Source of the DNA: an uncultured Alphaproteobacteria bacterium
GTDB lineage: Bacteria > Pseudomonadota > Alphaproteobacteria > RF32 > CAG-239
Assembly: GCA_944390905.1 (NCBI GenBank)
Contig: CALXRR010000006.1
Location: forward strand, 1-53,626
Length of the DNA stretch: 53,626 nucleotides
Reading direction: 5' to 3'
The position numbers and the translations under genes were made by a program. A model generated the notes under the pieces. The model saw nothing but the letters and a program-made list of their open reading frames with translations, was not told the origin of the DNA and made no database searches. This document shows positions 1 through 7,128 of the stretch, one piece after another; the stretch's first letter is position 1, and every line of letters begins with the position of its first letter.

Positions 1-45
1 CCTCTCTGGAGAGAGAGGGTGGCGGCTGAGCCGTCGGGAGAGTTG
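1..45. repeat. Double-hairpin intergenic repeat, left copy
   Basis: The first hairpin is CCTCTCT (1-7) with AGAGAGG (12-18). The second is GGCGGC (21-26), loop TGA, GCCGTC (30-35), followed by GGGAGAG. The same architecture recurs at 52571-52617 with compensating base changes in the second stem (GACGAC/GTCGTC). It is not coding. It is probably a REP-like dispersed element of this genome; its function is unknown. Confidence 0.6.
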
Positions 46-50
46 ATTAA

Positions 51-67
51 CAAACGCTCAGCGTTTG
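51..67. repeat. Perfect 7-bp hairpin
   Basis: CAAACGC (51-57), loop TCA, GCGTTTG (61-67). No T-tract follows, so it is not a typical terminator. It may be part of the repeat next to it. Confidence 0.4.
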
Positions 68-341
68 CAAAATTGGATAAGGAAAGAAGTTTGGTTTGAG
101 AAACAAGGTGTATATTATGTGTGTGTGAAGATAAATCTGTTTCTGATGGGAGAATATCAGCCTGGGCAGATAAAACACCACCTAAGCTTAGACAAGATAC
201 GGAAATCAATAAGTAAACATGCCGTTTCATGATAATTCTCCTCGCAAACCTCTTTCCTACGAGTCTCATACTATCACAATTTTTCGTTATTGTAAATACT
301 AATTTTTCAAAACCGGTAAAATATTGCACAACTCACCACCG
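68..341. other. Intergenic stretch with no recognisable gene
   Basis: I see no open frame with a ribosome binding site, no tRNA-like clover leaf and no clear promoter. A 28-codon frame at 146-232 has no Shine-Dalgarno sequence and no recognisable product. An open frame starting at 229 runs into repeat DNA and looks spurious. Confidence 0.5.
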
Positions 342-396
342 GCACCCTGCGAGCATCGCGCCTCATTTAGCACCGCACAAGCCACCGCTAACTAAT
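342..396 (-). repeat. Interspersed GTTAGCGGT repeat, copy A
   Basis: Read on the minus strand, this starts TTAGTTAGCGGTGGCTTG and continues through GTGC and CGCGATGCTCG. It matches copy B (424-477) along its length with scattered substitutions, and more loosely the copies at 52639-52751. It is a non-coding dispersed repeat of unknown function. Confidence 0.55.
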
Positions 397-423
397 GCCC
401 GCGGGAGCTCCCCGCCTCCACCT

Positions 424-477
424 GCACAATCCAAGCATCGCGACTTCTTGGCACGGAGCAAGCAACCGCTAACCTAG
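424..477 (-). repeat. Interspersed GTTAGC repeat, copy B
   Basis: The minus strand begins CTAGGTTAGCGGTTGCTTG, then CCGTGCC, then TCGCGATGCTT and TTGTGC. It aligns almost gap-free with copy D at 52697-52751 (CTAGGTTAGCTGTGGTTTG, CGTGCCC, TCGCGTTGCTT, TAGTGC), about three quarters identical by eye. On the outer side both families also share a GCTTCACCC-like flank. Copies A/B and C/D are in opposite orientation at the two ends of the window. Confidence 0.65.
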
Positions 478-565
478 TGGGTGAAGCGGCACCCGCTTCC
501 AACCGCTTCCAGCTTGAGTTTAAAAAAATTGTTGACAAAATATTTTTTTGTGCTAGAAGAAAACC

Positions 566-825
566 ACTAACTCTATTTTTCTGCTAATTTATTATGTTAA
601 TGATCTCAAAGACCTTATGCAAATAAGGCTTAAGATTGTTTCAGATAATCCCATAACGCATTCTTGATATTTGCCATAATGTTAAAGTAATGCTATCTGA
701 AACGGTCTTAATAAAAATTCATGCTCTGTCGCTTTTTCAAAGTTTTCCATAATTATTACATATATGGCAGAGTTTGACTTTTTGAGCGGGTTTTGTTTCT
801 TGTGATAAGAAGCACCCGCTTTTTT
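566..825 (+). ncRNA. Candidate structured RNA, class not recognised
   Basis: A possible promoter lies just upstream: TTGACA at 532-537 and an extended -10-like TGCTAGAAG at 551-559. Inside are a GNRA hairpin (CCTTAT 613-618, GCAA, ATAAGG 623-628) and a long-range stem. In that stem 630-647 (TTAAGATTGTTTCAGATA) pairs over 18 positions with 694-711, with two G-U pairs. A terminator hairpin ends the segment at 785-825. No open frame with a ribosome binding site lies within. It could be an independent small RNA or a degenerate leader. I do not recognise a family; the length would also suit a 6S-type RNA but I cannot show that. Confidence 0.35.
785..825 (+). terminator. Rho-independent terminator
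   Basis: GCGGGT and ACCCGC arms with an inner TTTCTT/TAAGAA stem and a GTGA loop are followed by a run of seven T. It closes whatever is transcribed from the 540-780 stretch and lies just before the promoter of the gene at 896. Confidence 0.75.
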
Positions 826-827
826 TG

Positions 828-855
828 TTGCAATTATTGACAAAATGTATATAAT
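828..855 (+). promoter_or_regulatory. Sigma-70-type promoter of the gene at 896
   Basis: TTGCAA (828-833), 16-bp spacer, TATAAT (850-855). A TTGACA at 837-842 is only 7 bp from the TATAAT, so it cannot be its -35 box. The predicted start near 862 leaves a leader of about 34 nt. Confidence 0.55.
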
Positions 856-895
856 GACTGCGCAAATGTATTATTAATCTCAAAATGTTATAATT

Positions 896-1606
896 ATGAA
901 ACTTGTTAATTTTAGTGAGCAAGAAGTCGCAAGGCACTTCCGTCGCAGTACTTATTGGCAGCTTATCGGCCGCCCGAAGTTAAAAACTTTGGTTTGTCAA
1001 GAAGACTACCAGCCCAACGGGAATATTGAAGAGAAGATTTTTGTCAAAAACAAAATTTATACCGCTTGGATTTGTGATGTCAAAAATATCCGCACCGGCT
1101 CGTTTTGGCATGGTGTCGCCATTCCCGCCGCCACAGATAATGAGCATAATCATCGCTACCTTGTTCCGGTGTCGGTGTTTGGCAAACAAAATGATGAGGT
1201 TAAAAAGCAGGAGGTTGATATTCCCAACCACGGCAAATACCTTCTGACTAAGGCCTTTGATGGTCATTTTTACCTTATTCCGGATTGGCATTTCCGTAAG
1301 GATAAGGTCGCCGAATTTATCCGCCAAGTTGATAAAAAATCTGAGGTCGAGGTTAAAGAATACAATTTCTTCCCTCGTATTATCGGAGTAGGAAAAAACA
1401 AGCTCTTCATGGCTTATGAAATCAACCGCCGCATTTCGGATAAAGTAGTGTTGCGCAGCTTTTTCAATGTGTTTAATGGTAAAGAGGTGCAAGTTCATCC
1501 TGATACGATGATATCGCTGGTCGGCAACGTCAAAATGACAGTTATTGCCGGTGTTACGGCTAAATATATCAGCCGGTTTCAAAAGATATCAATGAATTTT
1601 CACTAA
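896..1606 (+). CDS. Hypothetical protein, 236 aa
   Basis: I do not recognise this protein. It starts MKLVNFSEQE and has no signal peptide or membrane segment, so it is probably cytoplasmic. It is rich in Lys, Phe and aromatic residues. The middle region (about residues 50-150) alternates hydrophobic and charged residues as a beta-rich fold would. The start at 896 has no Shine-Dalgarno sequence (the upstream bases are AATGTTATAATT), so initiation may be weak or unusual, but no better in-frame ATG is near. It has its own promoter (828-855) and a terminator (1617-1648), so it is a single-gene unit. The frame is intact and codon use resembles the neighbours. Confidence 0.75.
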   Translation: MKLVNFSEQEVARHFRRSTYWQLIGRPKLKTLVCQEDYQPNGNIEEKIFVKNKIYTAWICDVKNIRTGSFWHGVAIPAATDNEHNHRYLVPVSVFGKQNDEVKKQEVDIPNHGKYLLTKAFDGHFYLIPDWHFRKDKVAEFIRQVDKKSEVEVKEYNFFPRIIGVGKNKLFMAYEINRRISDKVVLRSFFNVFNGKEVQVHPDTMISLVGNVKMTVIAGVTAKYISRFQKISMNFH

Positions 1607-1616
1607 AATAAGCAAG

Positions 1617-1648
1617 AAAAGACCGAGGTTTAATTGCCTCGGTCTTTT
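1617..1648. terminator. Bidirectional terminator
   Basis: GACCGAGG (1621-1628) and CCTCGGTC (1637-1644) are flanked by A and T runs. It serves the convergent genes ending at 1606 (+) and 1652 (-). Confidence 0.85.
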
Positions 1649-1651
1649 TCA

Positions 1652-2119
1652 TTACATCTCCTCTCTGGTGAAAGGTGTATTTTGCAGAATTCGCTGCGGC
1701 TTATATAAAAAGATGTTGGTCGTGCTAGGTTGGTTATAGCGACGATGCCAATAACCGCGTTTTTCCATACAATCGCGATAATCATTAGGGTCAATTACAG
1801 AGTCGTCTCGCAGAGAGTTTACCACAATCGGCTGAGCCCCGGGGTATGGGATATAAGAAGCCCAAATCCCTTTATCACTATGCCAATCTGCCCGCACATC
1901 AAGTTTGACTTCCTCAGAATAGAACCAAGACTTAACATCGGGAATAAGAGTAAAATACTCAGCTTTTCTAAGACATTCAGAGTGGTCACGAGCAAACTTT
2001 TCAACGCCGGTATTTTCTTTTTCCCAATGAAAGATTACCTGTCCTCTTCCGGTTACCATCCACGAACAAGAGGCCAATATCCACGAACACAAGATTAACA
2101 ACAGGGCGTTTGGTTTCAT
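1652..2119 (-). CDS. Putative lipoprotein, 155 aa
   Basis: The N-terminus is a short hydrophobic signal followed by the lipobox LASC (Cys18), so this is probably a lipid-anchored envelope protein. The mature part contains a second and third Cys (ECLRKAEYF and DCMEKRGYW). The pattern of a C-terminal 'YRDCMEKRGY' motif is common in small alphaproteobacterial lipoproteins of unknown role. The start ATG at 2119 is preceded by AGGA, and it begins only 9 bases after the stop of fzlA, so the two are very likely co-transcribed. No function can be assigned; a link to fzlA and cell division is only a guess from the operon. Confidence 0.8.
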   Translation of the reverse strand: MKPNALLLILCSWILASCSWMVTGRGQVIFHWEKENTGVEKFARDHSECLRKAEYFTLIPDVKSWFYSEEVKLDVRADWHSDKGIWASYIPYPGAQPIVVNSLRDDSVIDPNDYRDCMEKRGYWHRRYNQPSTTNIFLYKPQRILQNTPFTREEM

Positions 2120-2128
2120 ATTTTCATC

Positions 2129-2794
2129 CTAAAAGTCCAGATTAGCATAATGCTTTGCCGGCAAAATGCCTCGGATATTATCATGCAAAATATCCTTAAA
2201 GCTTGGCCGTGATTTGATTTTTGAGTACCATAACTTGGCATTTCGATACCCGTCCCAAGGAATATCTCCCAAGTAATCAATGATTGATAAGTGAGCAGCC
2301 CCGGCAATATCGGCCATTGAAAACTCATCTCCGGCCAGATAATTTCTTCTTTCCGCCAACCAGTCAATATATTCCAAATGAAAAGCGAGATTATTGAGCC
2401 CGATTTTCAAGATTTTAGAGTCCGGAGCATCTCCGGTAGTAAAACGACGAAAGACTTTTTCGGTTATAATATTTTTATATACTTCGCGATAAAACTTATC
2501 ATCAAACCACTCGACCAAACGCCTAACCTCAGCGCGTTGCTTTGGGTCTGAAGGCAAAGTTTTTACATCTGGAGAAATTTCTTCCAAGAACTCAGATATA
2601 GCATAATTCCCAGCGACCACATTACCGTCAAAAACGAACACCGGCAAGCTCCCGGCCGGGTTAATTTTATAGACATCTTTAGAGAGATTCCATGGCTCTT
2701 CTTCTTTCAGCACAAACAACATCTTTTTTTCGCTCATAAGCATTCTGATTTTACGAGAGAAAGGCGACACCGGATGATGAATTAACAGAACCAT
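2129..2794 (-). CDS. fzlA: FzlA, GST-fold FtsZ-binding division protein
   Basis: This is a glutathione-S-transferase-fold protein of 221 aa. The thioredoxin-like N-terminal half (HHPVSPFSRKIR, NPAGSLPVF) is followed by a helical GST C-domain (AGDEFSMADIAGAAHLS). What points to FzlA rather than an ordinary GST is the C-terminal tail after RPSFKDIL, ending in PAKHYANLDF; this resembles the conserved tail of alphaproteobacterial FzlA. In Caulobacter, FzlA binds FtsZ filaments and is needed for constriction. The start was set at 2794, where GTGGAGG stands 7 nt upstream; an in-frame upstream start at 2836 lacks such a site and would add 14 residues. It is followed by a lipoprotein gene in the same operon. 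Confidence 0.8.
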   Translation of the reverse strand: MVLLIHHPVSPFSRKIRMLMSEKKMLFVLKEEEPWNLSKDVYKINPAGSLPVFVFDGNVVAGNYAISEFLEEISPDVKTLPSDPKQRAEVRRLVEWFDDKFYREVYKNIITEKVFRRFTTGDAPDSKILKIGLNNLAFHLEYIDWLAERRNYLAGDEFSMADIAGAAHLSIIDYLGDIPWDGYRNAKLWYSKIKSRPSFKDILHDNIRGILPAKHYANLDF

Positions 2795-2873
2795 AGATAC
2801 AAACCTCCACAAAATTTTACCAAATTCTACCAGCAAGAAACAATAAGGTCAAGTTTTAGCACCAAGAATTTTT

Positions 2874-3710
2874 TTATTTGTTGATGAAATCAGGCGCCAC
2901 CACCCCTGCATTTTGGATTTCAATTTTATTCACATACTCGGCAATGGCTTTGTTTACGCTTTCTCTAGCCTCAGGCTGAGCCAGCATGACGCTTAAACCG
3001 TTAAAAATCTGCTTCCGGTAAGGAGACATTTTGGATACGGCTAAGAATAGCGGCATATTCCATAATGGCTCTTTTGATATAGCTACTTGTTTGGCAATTC
3101 CCATTTTGGCAAGCATTACTTTATTATAATATTCAGATGTCAGAATGTAATCAATTTCTTTATTAAACAGTTTTTTGTAAAGGGTGTACTCGTCATCAAT
3201 AACTTCCACGTTAAGGGCATCAATTTCTTTTTGTACAAAGTCGCTCAAGTGTTCATTGGCACTGATAGCACCTTTTAGAGCTTTAAGATTATCTTTGCTT
3301 TTTACTTCATTAATTCTGTTAGGGAGCATTACCAACACGATTGGATTGTTGACCAAAGCAGGATATACGATATCTAAGCCTTTATACATCTCGGTATCAT
3401 GATATACTCCGCAAATAATATCAATTTTTCCGCCTCTGACCATGCGCACCAACTGAGGATATTGATAATGAGTGGTGTAGTCAGCAATAAAGTTGGCAAA
3501 TTTGGTGTATTTGGCAATGATTTTTTGAAACGGATTAAAATAAGAATTATTAAAAGCCGGATCTTGAACAATGCCGAAAGGAGGATAATCAATAAAGCCC
3601 GTAACCTTAATTTGCTTTACGTCGCGATTCCTAGTGGTGTCAAATTCTACCTGAGCGTTGGCAGGGCAAGCCCAACCAATTATAAACAAAATCACAAGCC
3701 ATATTTTCAT
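2874..3710 (-). CDS. Periplasmic solute-binding protein (family 3-like), 278 aa
   Basis: A cleavable signal peptide (MKIWLVILFIIGWACPANA) is followed by a type II periplasmic-binding fold: GFIDYPPFGIV near the first strand, then VRMVRGGKIDIICGVYHDTE, IVYPALVNNPIVL, and a second-domain YILTSEYYNKV. It resembles amino-acid binding proteins of ABC systems, but no permease or ATPase gene is adjacent. It is therefore either an orphan sensor or binding protein, or it works with a transporter elsewhere. The start at 3710 has GGGGAGG 9 nt upstream; the frame also opens at a GTG at 3728, which lies inside that Shine-Dalgarno region and is unlikely. It is divergent from flaF, sharing the 137-bp region that holds the CtrA box. 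Confidence 0.75.
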   Translation of the reverse strand: MKIWLVILFIIGWACPANAQVEFDTTRNRDVKQIKVTGFIDYPPFGIVQDPAFNNSYFNPFQKIIAKYTKFANFIADYTTHYQYPQLVRMVRGGKIDIICGVYHDTEMYKGLDIVYPALVNNPIVLVMLPNRINEVKSKDNLKALKGAISANEHLSDFVQKEIDALNVEVIDDEYTLYKKLFNKEIDYILTSEYYNKVMLAKMGIAKQVAISKEPLWNMPLFLAVSKMSPYRKQIFNGLSVMLAQPEARESVNKAIAEYVNKIEIQNAGVVAPDFINK

Positions 3711-3781
3711 GCGATACAGCCTCCCCACTTTCCATAAAAAAATCTTTTAATATACAATAAACCAAAAATATCATATAATAA

Positions 3782-3796
3782 TTAAATCAATATTAA
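3782..3796 (+). promoter_or_regulatory. CtrA box upstream of flaF
   Basis: TTAA (3782-3785), seven bases, TTAA (3793-3796), followed by CC. This is an exact match to the full CtrA consensus TTAA-N7-TTAA. It lies 51 bp before the flaF start, where a -35 region would be expected, and ctrA itself is in this window (51737-52429). Confidence 0.75.
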
Positions 3797-3847
3797 CCAA
3801 AGCAGAATAACATATATCAAAACAATGATAACAGTTTAAGGAAAGCA

Positions 3848-4264
3848 ATGGACTCATCTCAAAAATATGCCAGTGTAGAGATTTCCGGCATGACGGAAAA
3901 CGAGCTGGAAAGCCGAGCATTGATAAGAACGGCTTCAGCACTAAATATCATCAAAGAAAATTGGGAAGAGAAGAAATCTGAACTCCCGCAAGCCTTAGAA
4001 AAAGATCGCCGTTTGTGGACAATCATAGCAGCAGCCATGGGTGAGCCTGATTGCCCGCAAAGCCGAGAAGTAAAAATTAATATAATTAACTTATCAATAT
4101 TTATTTTTAAGAGAATAAATAATATTTTGGCAGACCCTAATCCCAAGCCTGAGAGTTTGAATATTTTGATAGATATAAATATGAATATTGCTCGTGGCTT
4201 AACGGAGCGCCCTCCTGCTCAGGGTGAAAACTCGCCCCAAGCACAGGAAGCAGCCCAGTCTTAA
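3848..4264 (+). CDS. flaF: Flagellar biosynthesis regulator FlaF
   Basis: The protein has 138 aa. It is recognised by the FlaF pattern: N-terminal ESRALIRTASAL, then EKDRRLWTIIAAAM (residues 51-64), INLSIFIFKR (80-89) and DINMNIARGL (109-118). In alphaproteobacteria FlaF promotes flagellin synthesis and secretion, acting opposite to FlbT; flbT and flagellin genes are not in this window. The C-terminal tail is an extra, Gln/Ala/Pro-rich stretch. The ATG at 3848 follows AAGGAAAGCA. A CtrA box lies 51 bp upstream and a terminator directly downstream, so flaF is its own transcription unit, separate from the sigma-54 hook operon that follows. Confidence 0.88.
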   Translation: MDSSQKYASVEISGMTENELESRALIRTASALNIIKENWEEKKSELPQALEKDRRLWTIIAAAMGEPDCPQSREVKINIINLSIFIFKRINNILADPNPKPESLNILIDINMNIARGLTERPPAQGENSPQAQEAAQS

Positions 4265-4283
4265 TTTAACTCTGATTTTTATA

Positions 4284-4319
4284 AAAACCGTAATCTTAGC
4301 AATAAGGTTGCGGTTTTTT
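4284..4319 (+). terminator. Terminator after flaF
   Basis: AACCG and CGGTT arms, with an inner CTTA/TAAG stem around GCAA, are followed by a run of T. It separates flaF from the hook operon. Confidence 0.75.
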
Positions 4320-4337
4320 TGTGTGGTGTTTGTAAAG

Positions 4338-4353
4338 TGGCACGTTTTTTGCA
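4338..4353 (+). promoter_or_regulatory. Sigma-54 promoter of the hook operon
   Basis: TGGCACG (4338-4344), four T, TTGCA (4349-4353). The -24 GG and -12 GC are at the exact canonical spacing. It lies between the flaF terminator and fliK. A sigma-54 activator of the FlbD type is encoded at 17265-18587. Confidence 0.88.
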
Positions 4354-4390
4354 TAGTAAAAAGGAGGATAACTATTTAGAGGACCTGACA

Positions 4391-6235
4391 ATGGAAATAA
4401 AAGATGTAAATAAGCTGACCAATATGTTTTTTAACCAAAGCAGTTCAGCTTCATCTATTGAAGGAGCTTTGCAAAACCTTGCCTCTCCCCAAAAAAACTC
4501 TTCTATAAAAGACGAGTTTATGGCAATGTTGCAGCAAACTTCCGGCGGAATAAGCTTTTCATCAATTAATGAAGATGAAAAAAATTCCGTTGCATCCGTT
4601 TCCTCAACCCCAATAAGTAGAACCCCTAAAAAAATTGTCTCAGATAAATCAGATACTGATTGGAGCACGGATAAAAATATAACTGCAGATAAATCAGATA
4701 AAACTACATCATCAGATAAAGCTGCAACAGACAAAGATATCTCATCATCAACCGCAACAAAAGACGATTCTTCAAAAGATTCCGCCGCTTCTGCCGACAA
4801 GGCTGACGCTTCAAGTCAAGATAACTCAAGTGCCAGTCAAGAAACCTCTGAAAGTCCTTCTAAAGAAGCCTCTCAAGGCGATTCTTCAAGCAATGCTTCA
4901 AACACCAATACTGAAGCCAAAGATAGCACTGCCTCTGGAGAAGTTTCAAACGATGGCACTTTGGCAGATGAAGGTGATATCAGCGATTCTATCAGCAGTG
5001 AAGTTATTGATGAGTTGCTCGGCATGTTAGCTTCGTTAGGGGTTAATGTTGCTGATTTAAACAGCTTAAACGGAGAGCTTACAATAGTAAATGCCGCCAC
5101 CAATGAAAGCATGACAATTAATGCCGCAGATTTATTGACAGCTCTGAATAATCAGTCCGAAATAATGGTCCCACTGGTTAATACCGATAATCAGGTTGAT
5201 GCAGATATTGTTTTAATGCCCCTGTCAGAAGTCAGTGCATCACTTCAGGATACAGGTGTTGATATATCGTCACTGGAACCGGTACTGAACAAACTTTCAA
5301 ACAGCCTGAAACCCCAAACTGATTTGGAGCAAACATCAGACATTATAGCCGATGCCGATATAGATGTTTCCTTGCAAAATGTTCAAGGAGAAGCCTTGAG
5401 CAAAAAAATCAGTCCTGATAAAAAGGTAGAAGTATCAGTAAAAGTACAAGAGGAAAATTTTTCCTACAAGAAAGCAGAAGATAGTATTTCAACTCTGCTT
5501 AACAGTATTGTTAGCGATAAAAGCACCAGTCAGGAAGCTCAACCGCAAACTACTTTAACCCCAACGGCAAATTCTGCCGCGCAGTTGCAGGGGGGCATGG
5601 CCGCTAATACCCAAGTAATGACCGGTACAGTTAATACCGTAGCGGCTGACAAAGTTGCAGATGCACAATTAAGCGGCATAAAAGATATAGCAAACGGTAG
5701 CAATAGCAATACTTTGCAACATGCTGGCAGTGAAGCCGCTCAACTGGCCAAAACCGAACAAACTTTGGCTTCAGAAACCAAAAATAGCACAATACGTGAT
5801 GTTTATAAAGGCATGAGCAAAGACGCCATAGAGCAAATCAAAGTAAATATCACCAAATCAGCGGTTAAAGGCGTTGATAAAATCGAGATACAATTAAAGC
5901 CTGAAGATTTGGGACATATTGAAATCAAAATGCAAATCAGCAAAGACGGCAAGTTGCAGGCACATATCATTTCCAGCCGAGCCGAAACCATGGATATGCT
6001 GCAAAAAGATATGTCAAGTCTTGAAAAAGCCTTTAACGATGCCGGCTTTAATACCGATGAAGGAAGCTTTAGCTTCAGCTTCAGAGAAAAGAATAACGAG
6101 CAAAACAACCAAGAAGCATTGAGAAATTTTCTTGGAGAGATATTGGAGCAAGATACCGCCAACAGTGACATTTTAACAGATATGGCATCTGGAGAACACT
6201 GGGACGGCAAATCAGCTCTCAATATAAGAGTATAA
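4391..6235 (+). CDS. fliK: Flagellar hook-length control protein FliK
   Basis: The protein is about 614 aa. The N-terminal half is low-complexity and Ser/Asp/Lys/Thr-rich (residues about 40-200), as expected for the secreted ruler part of FliK. The conserved C-terminal domain carries KIEIQLKPEDLGHIEIKM, the Flg_hook core that tells FlhB to switch export specificity. The start was set at 4391 (MEIKDVNKL), with GAGG 9 nt upstream; the open frame extends back to a GTG at 4319 but that overlaps the terminator and the sigma-54 promoter. It is first gene of the fliK-flgD-flgE hook operon; flgD starts 17 bases after its stop. Confidence 0.88.
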   Translation: MEIKDVNKLTNMFFNQSSSASSIEGALQNLASPQKNSSIKDEFMAMLQQTSGGISFSSINEDEKNSVASVSSTPISRTPKKIVSDKSDTDWSTDKNITADKSDKTTSSDKAATDKDISSSTATKDDSSKDSAASADKADASSQDNSSASQETSESPSKEASQGDSSSNASNTNTEAKDSTASGEVSNDGTLADEGDISDSISSEVIDELLGMLASLGVNVADLNSLNGELTIVNAATNESMTINAADLLTALNNQSEIMVPLVNTDNQVDADIVLMPLSEVSASLQDTGVDISSLEPVLNKLSNSLKPQTDLEQTSDIIADADIDVSLQNVQGEALSKKISPDKKVEVSVKVQEENFSYKKAEDSISTLLNSIVSDKSTSQEAQPQTTLTPTANSAAQLQGGMAANTQVMTGTVNTVAADKVADAQLSGIKDIANGSNSNTLQHAGSEAAQLAKTEQTLASETKNSTIRDVYKGMSKDAIEQIKVNITKSAVKGVDKIEIQLKPEDLGHIEIKMQISKDGKLQAHIISSRAETMDMLQKDMSSLEKAFNDAGFNTDEGSFSFSFREKNNEQNNQEALRNFLGEILEQDTANSDILTDMASGEHWDGKSALNIRV

Positions 6236-6251
6236 AGAAAGGAGGTCTGTT

Positions 6252-7106
6252 ATGGCTGATATTAATTCCATAAACGGCTACGTAAGCAGCAGCGGAAGCT
6301 CATCATCAAGTGATGCCTCCAAGCAGCTTTCAGCAGATATGAACACGTTTTTGACTCTGTTGACCACGCAGCTCAAATATCAAGATCCCCTGGATCCGAT
6401 GGATACGGCAGAATTTACCAACCAGTTGGTTCAGTATTCAAGCGTAGAACAAGCCATCCAAACCAATGAGAAATTGGACTCATTGTTAAGCATGAATATC
6501 GCCAACCTCGGAGCACAAGCCGTTTCCTATATAGGCAAGGTAGCCCAGGTTTTGGGTGACGTAATGCCTTTGGACGGAGGCGTCGGTAAAGCCACCTATA
6601 CACTTGATAAAGATGTAAGTACGGCAGTTATTACCGTAAAAGATTTGCAAGGTAATATAGTCTATTCGGAAGAAGCCGAAACCACAGCCGGAACTCACGA
6701 GTTCACTTGGGATGGTAAAGACAAAGATGGCAACCAGCTAGAAGATGGCGCTTATGTCATTTCGGTAAGTACCACCGTTCCGACCGGAGAAACCAAGGCC
6801 AATGTAACCACTACCATTTTTGGTAAAGTAACAGGTGTAGCGAGTGATAGCAACGGAGTTTACATTGGTTTGGGCGATAAAGTTACCGCTAATCTTGAAG
6901 ATATTCTTACCATTCGTAATGATGATTATTTTGATAAAGACGAAGTTCCCGGAGACGGAGATGTCGATGGAGAAACACCTCCCGAAGGAGGCGACGGCGA
7001 TAGTTCCACAGAGCCAGAAGAGCCAGACGCCGAAGGCAGCATAACAGATGTTCTGTACAGCGCAGCCAAAACAGCAGTAAGCGCAGCTGCCTGGGGTATA
7101 ATTTAG
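6252..7106 (+). CDS. flgD: Flagellar hook assembly (capping) protein FlgD
   Basis: The 284-aa protein carries the FlgD signature MNTFLTLLTTQLKYQDPLDPM (residues 30-50) followed by FTNQLVQYSSVEQ. The central Ig-like/tudor segment includes WDGKDKDGNQLEDGAY. FlgD forms the cap on which hook subunits polymerise. An acidic, Glu/Pro/Gly-rich stretch near residues 228-262 before the last helix is an unusual insertion compared with short FlgD proteins. The Shine-Dalgarno sequence AAAGGAGG is 7 nt upstream. It is the middle gene of the hook operon, secreted through the flagellar export gate. Confidence 0.93.
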   Translation: MADINSINGYVSSSGSSSSSDASKQLSADMNTFLTLLTTQLKYQDPLDPMDTAEFTNQLVQYSSVEQAIQTNEKLDSLLSMNIANLGAQAVSYIGKVAQVLGDVMPLDGGVGKATYTLDKDVSTAVITVKDLQGNIVYSEEAETTAGTHEFTWDGKDKDGNQLEDGAYVISVSTTVPTGETKANVTTTIFGKVTGVASDSNGVYIGLGDKVTANLEDILTIRNDDYFDKDEVPGDGDVDGETPPEGGDGDSSTEPEEPDAEGSITDVLYSAAKTAVSAAAWGII

Positions 7107-7128
7107 TAAAACTTTAGGAGATAAAACA

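Noticed and set aside
448..462. Sigma-54-like TGGCACG-N4-AAGC
   Set aside because: The -12 element has AAGC, not TTGC, it lies inside a dispersed repeat, and no gene starts downstream in a suitable position.
229..477. Open frame of 82 aa on the plus strand
   Set aside because: It spans the interspersed repeats, has no ribosome site and low-complexity Pro/Ser content.
837..855. TTGACA close to TATAAT before 896
   Set aside because: Only 7 bp apart; the usable -35 is TTGCAA at 828.
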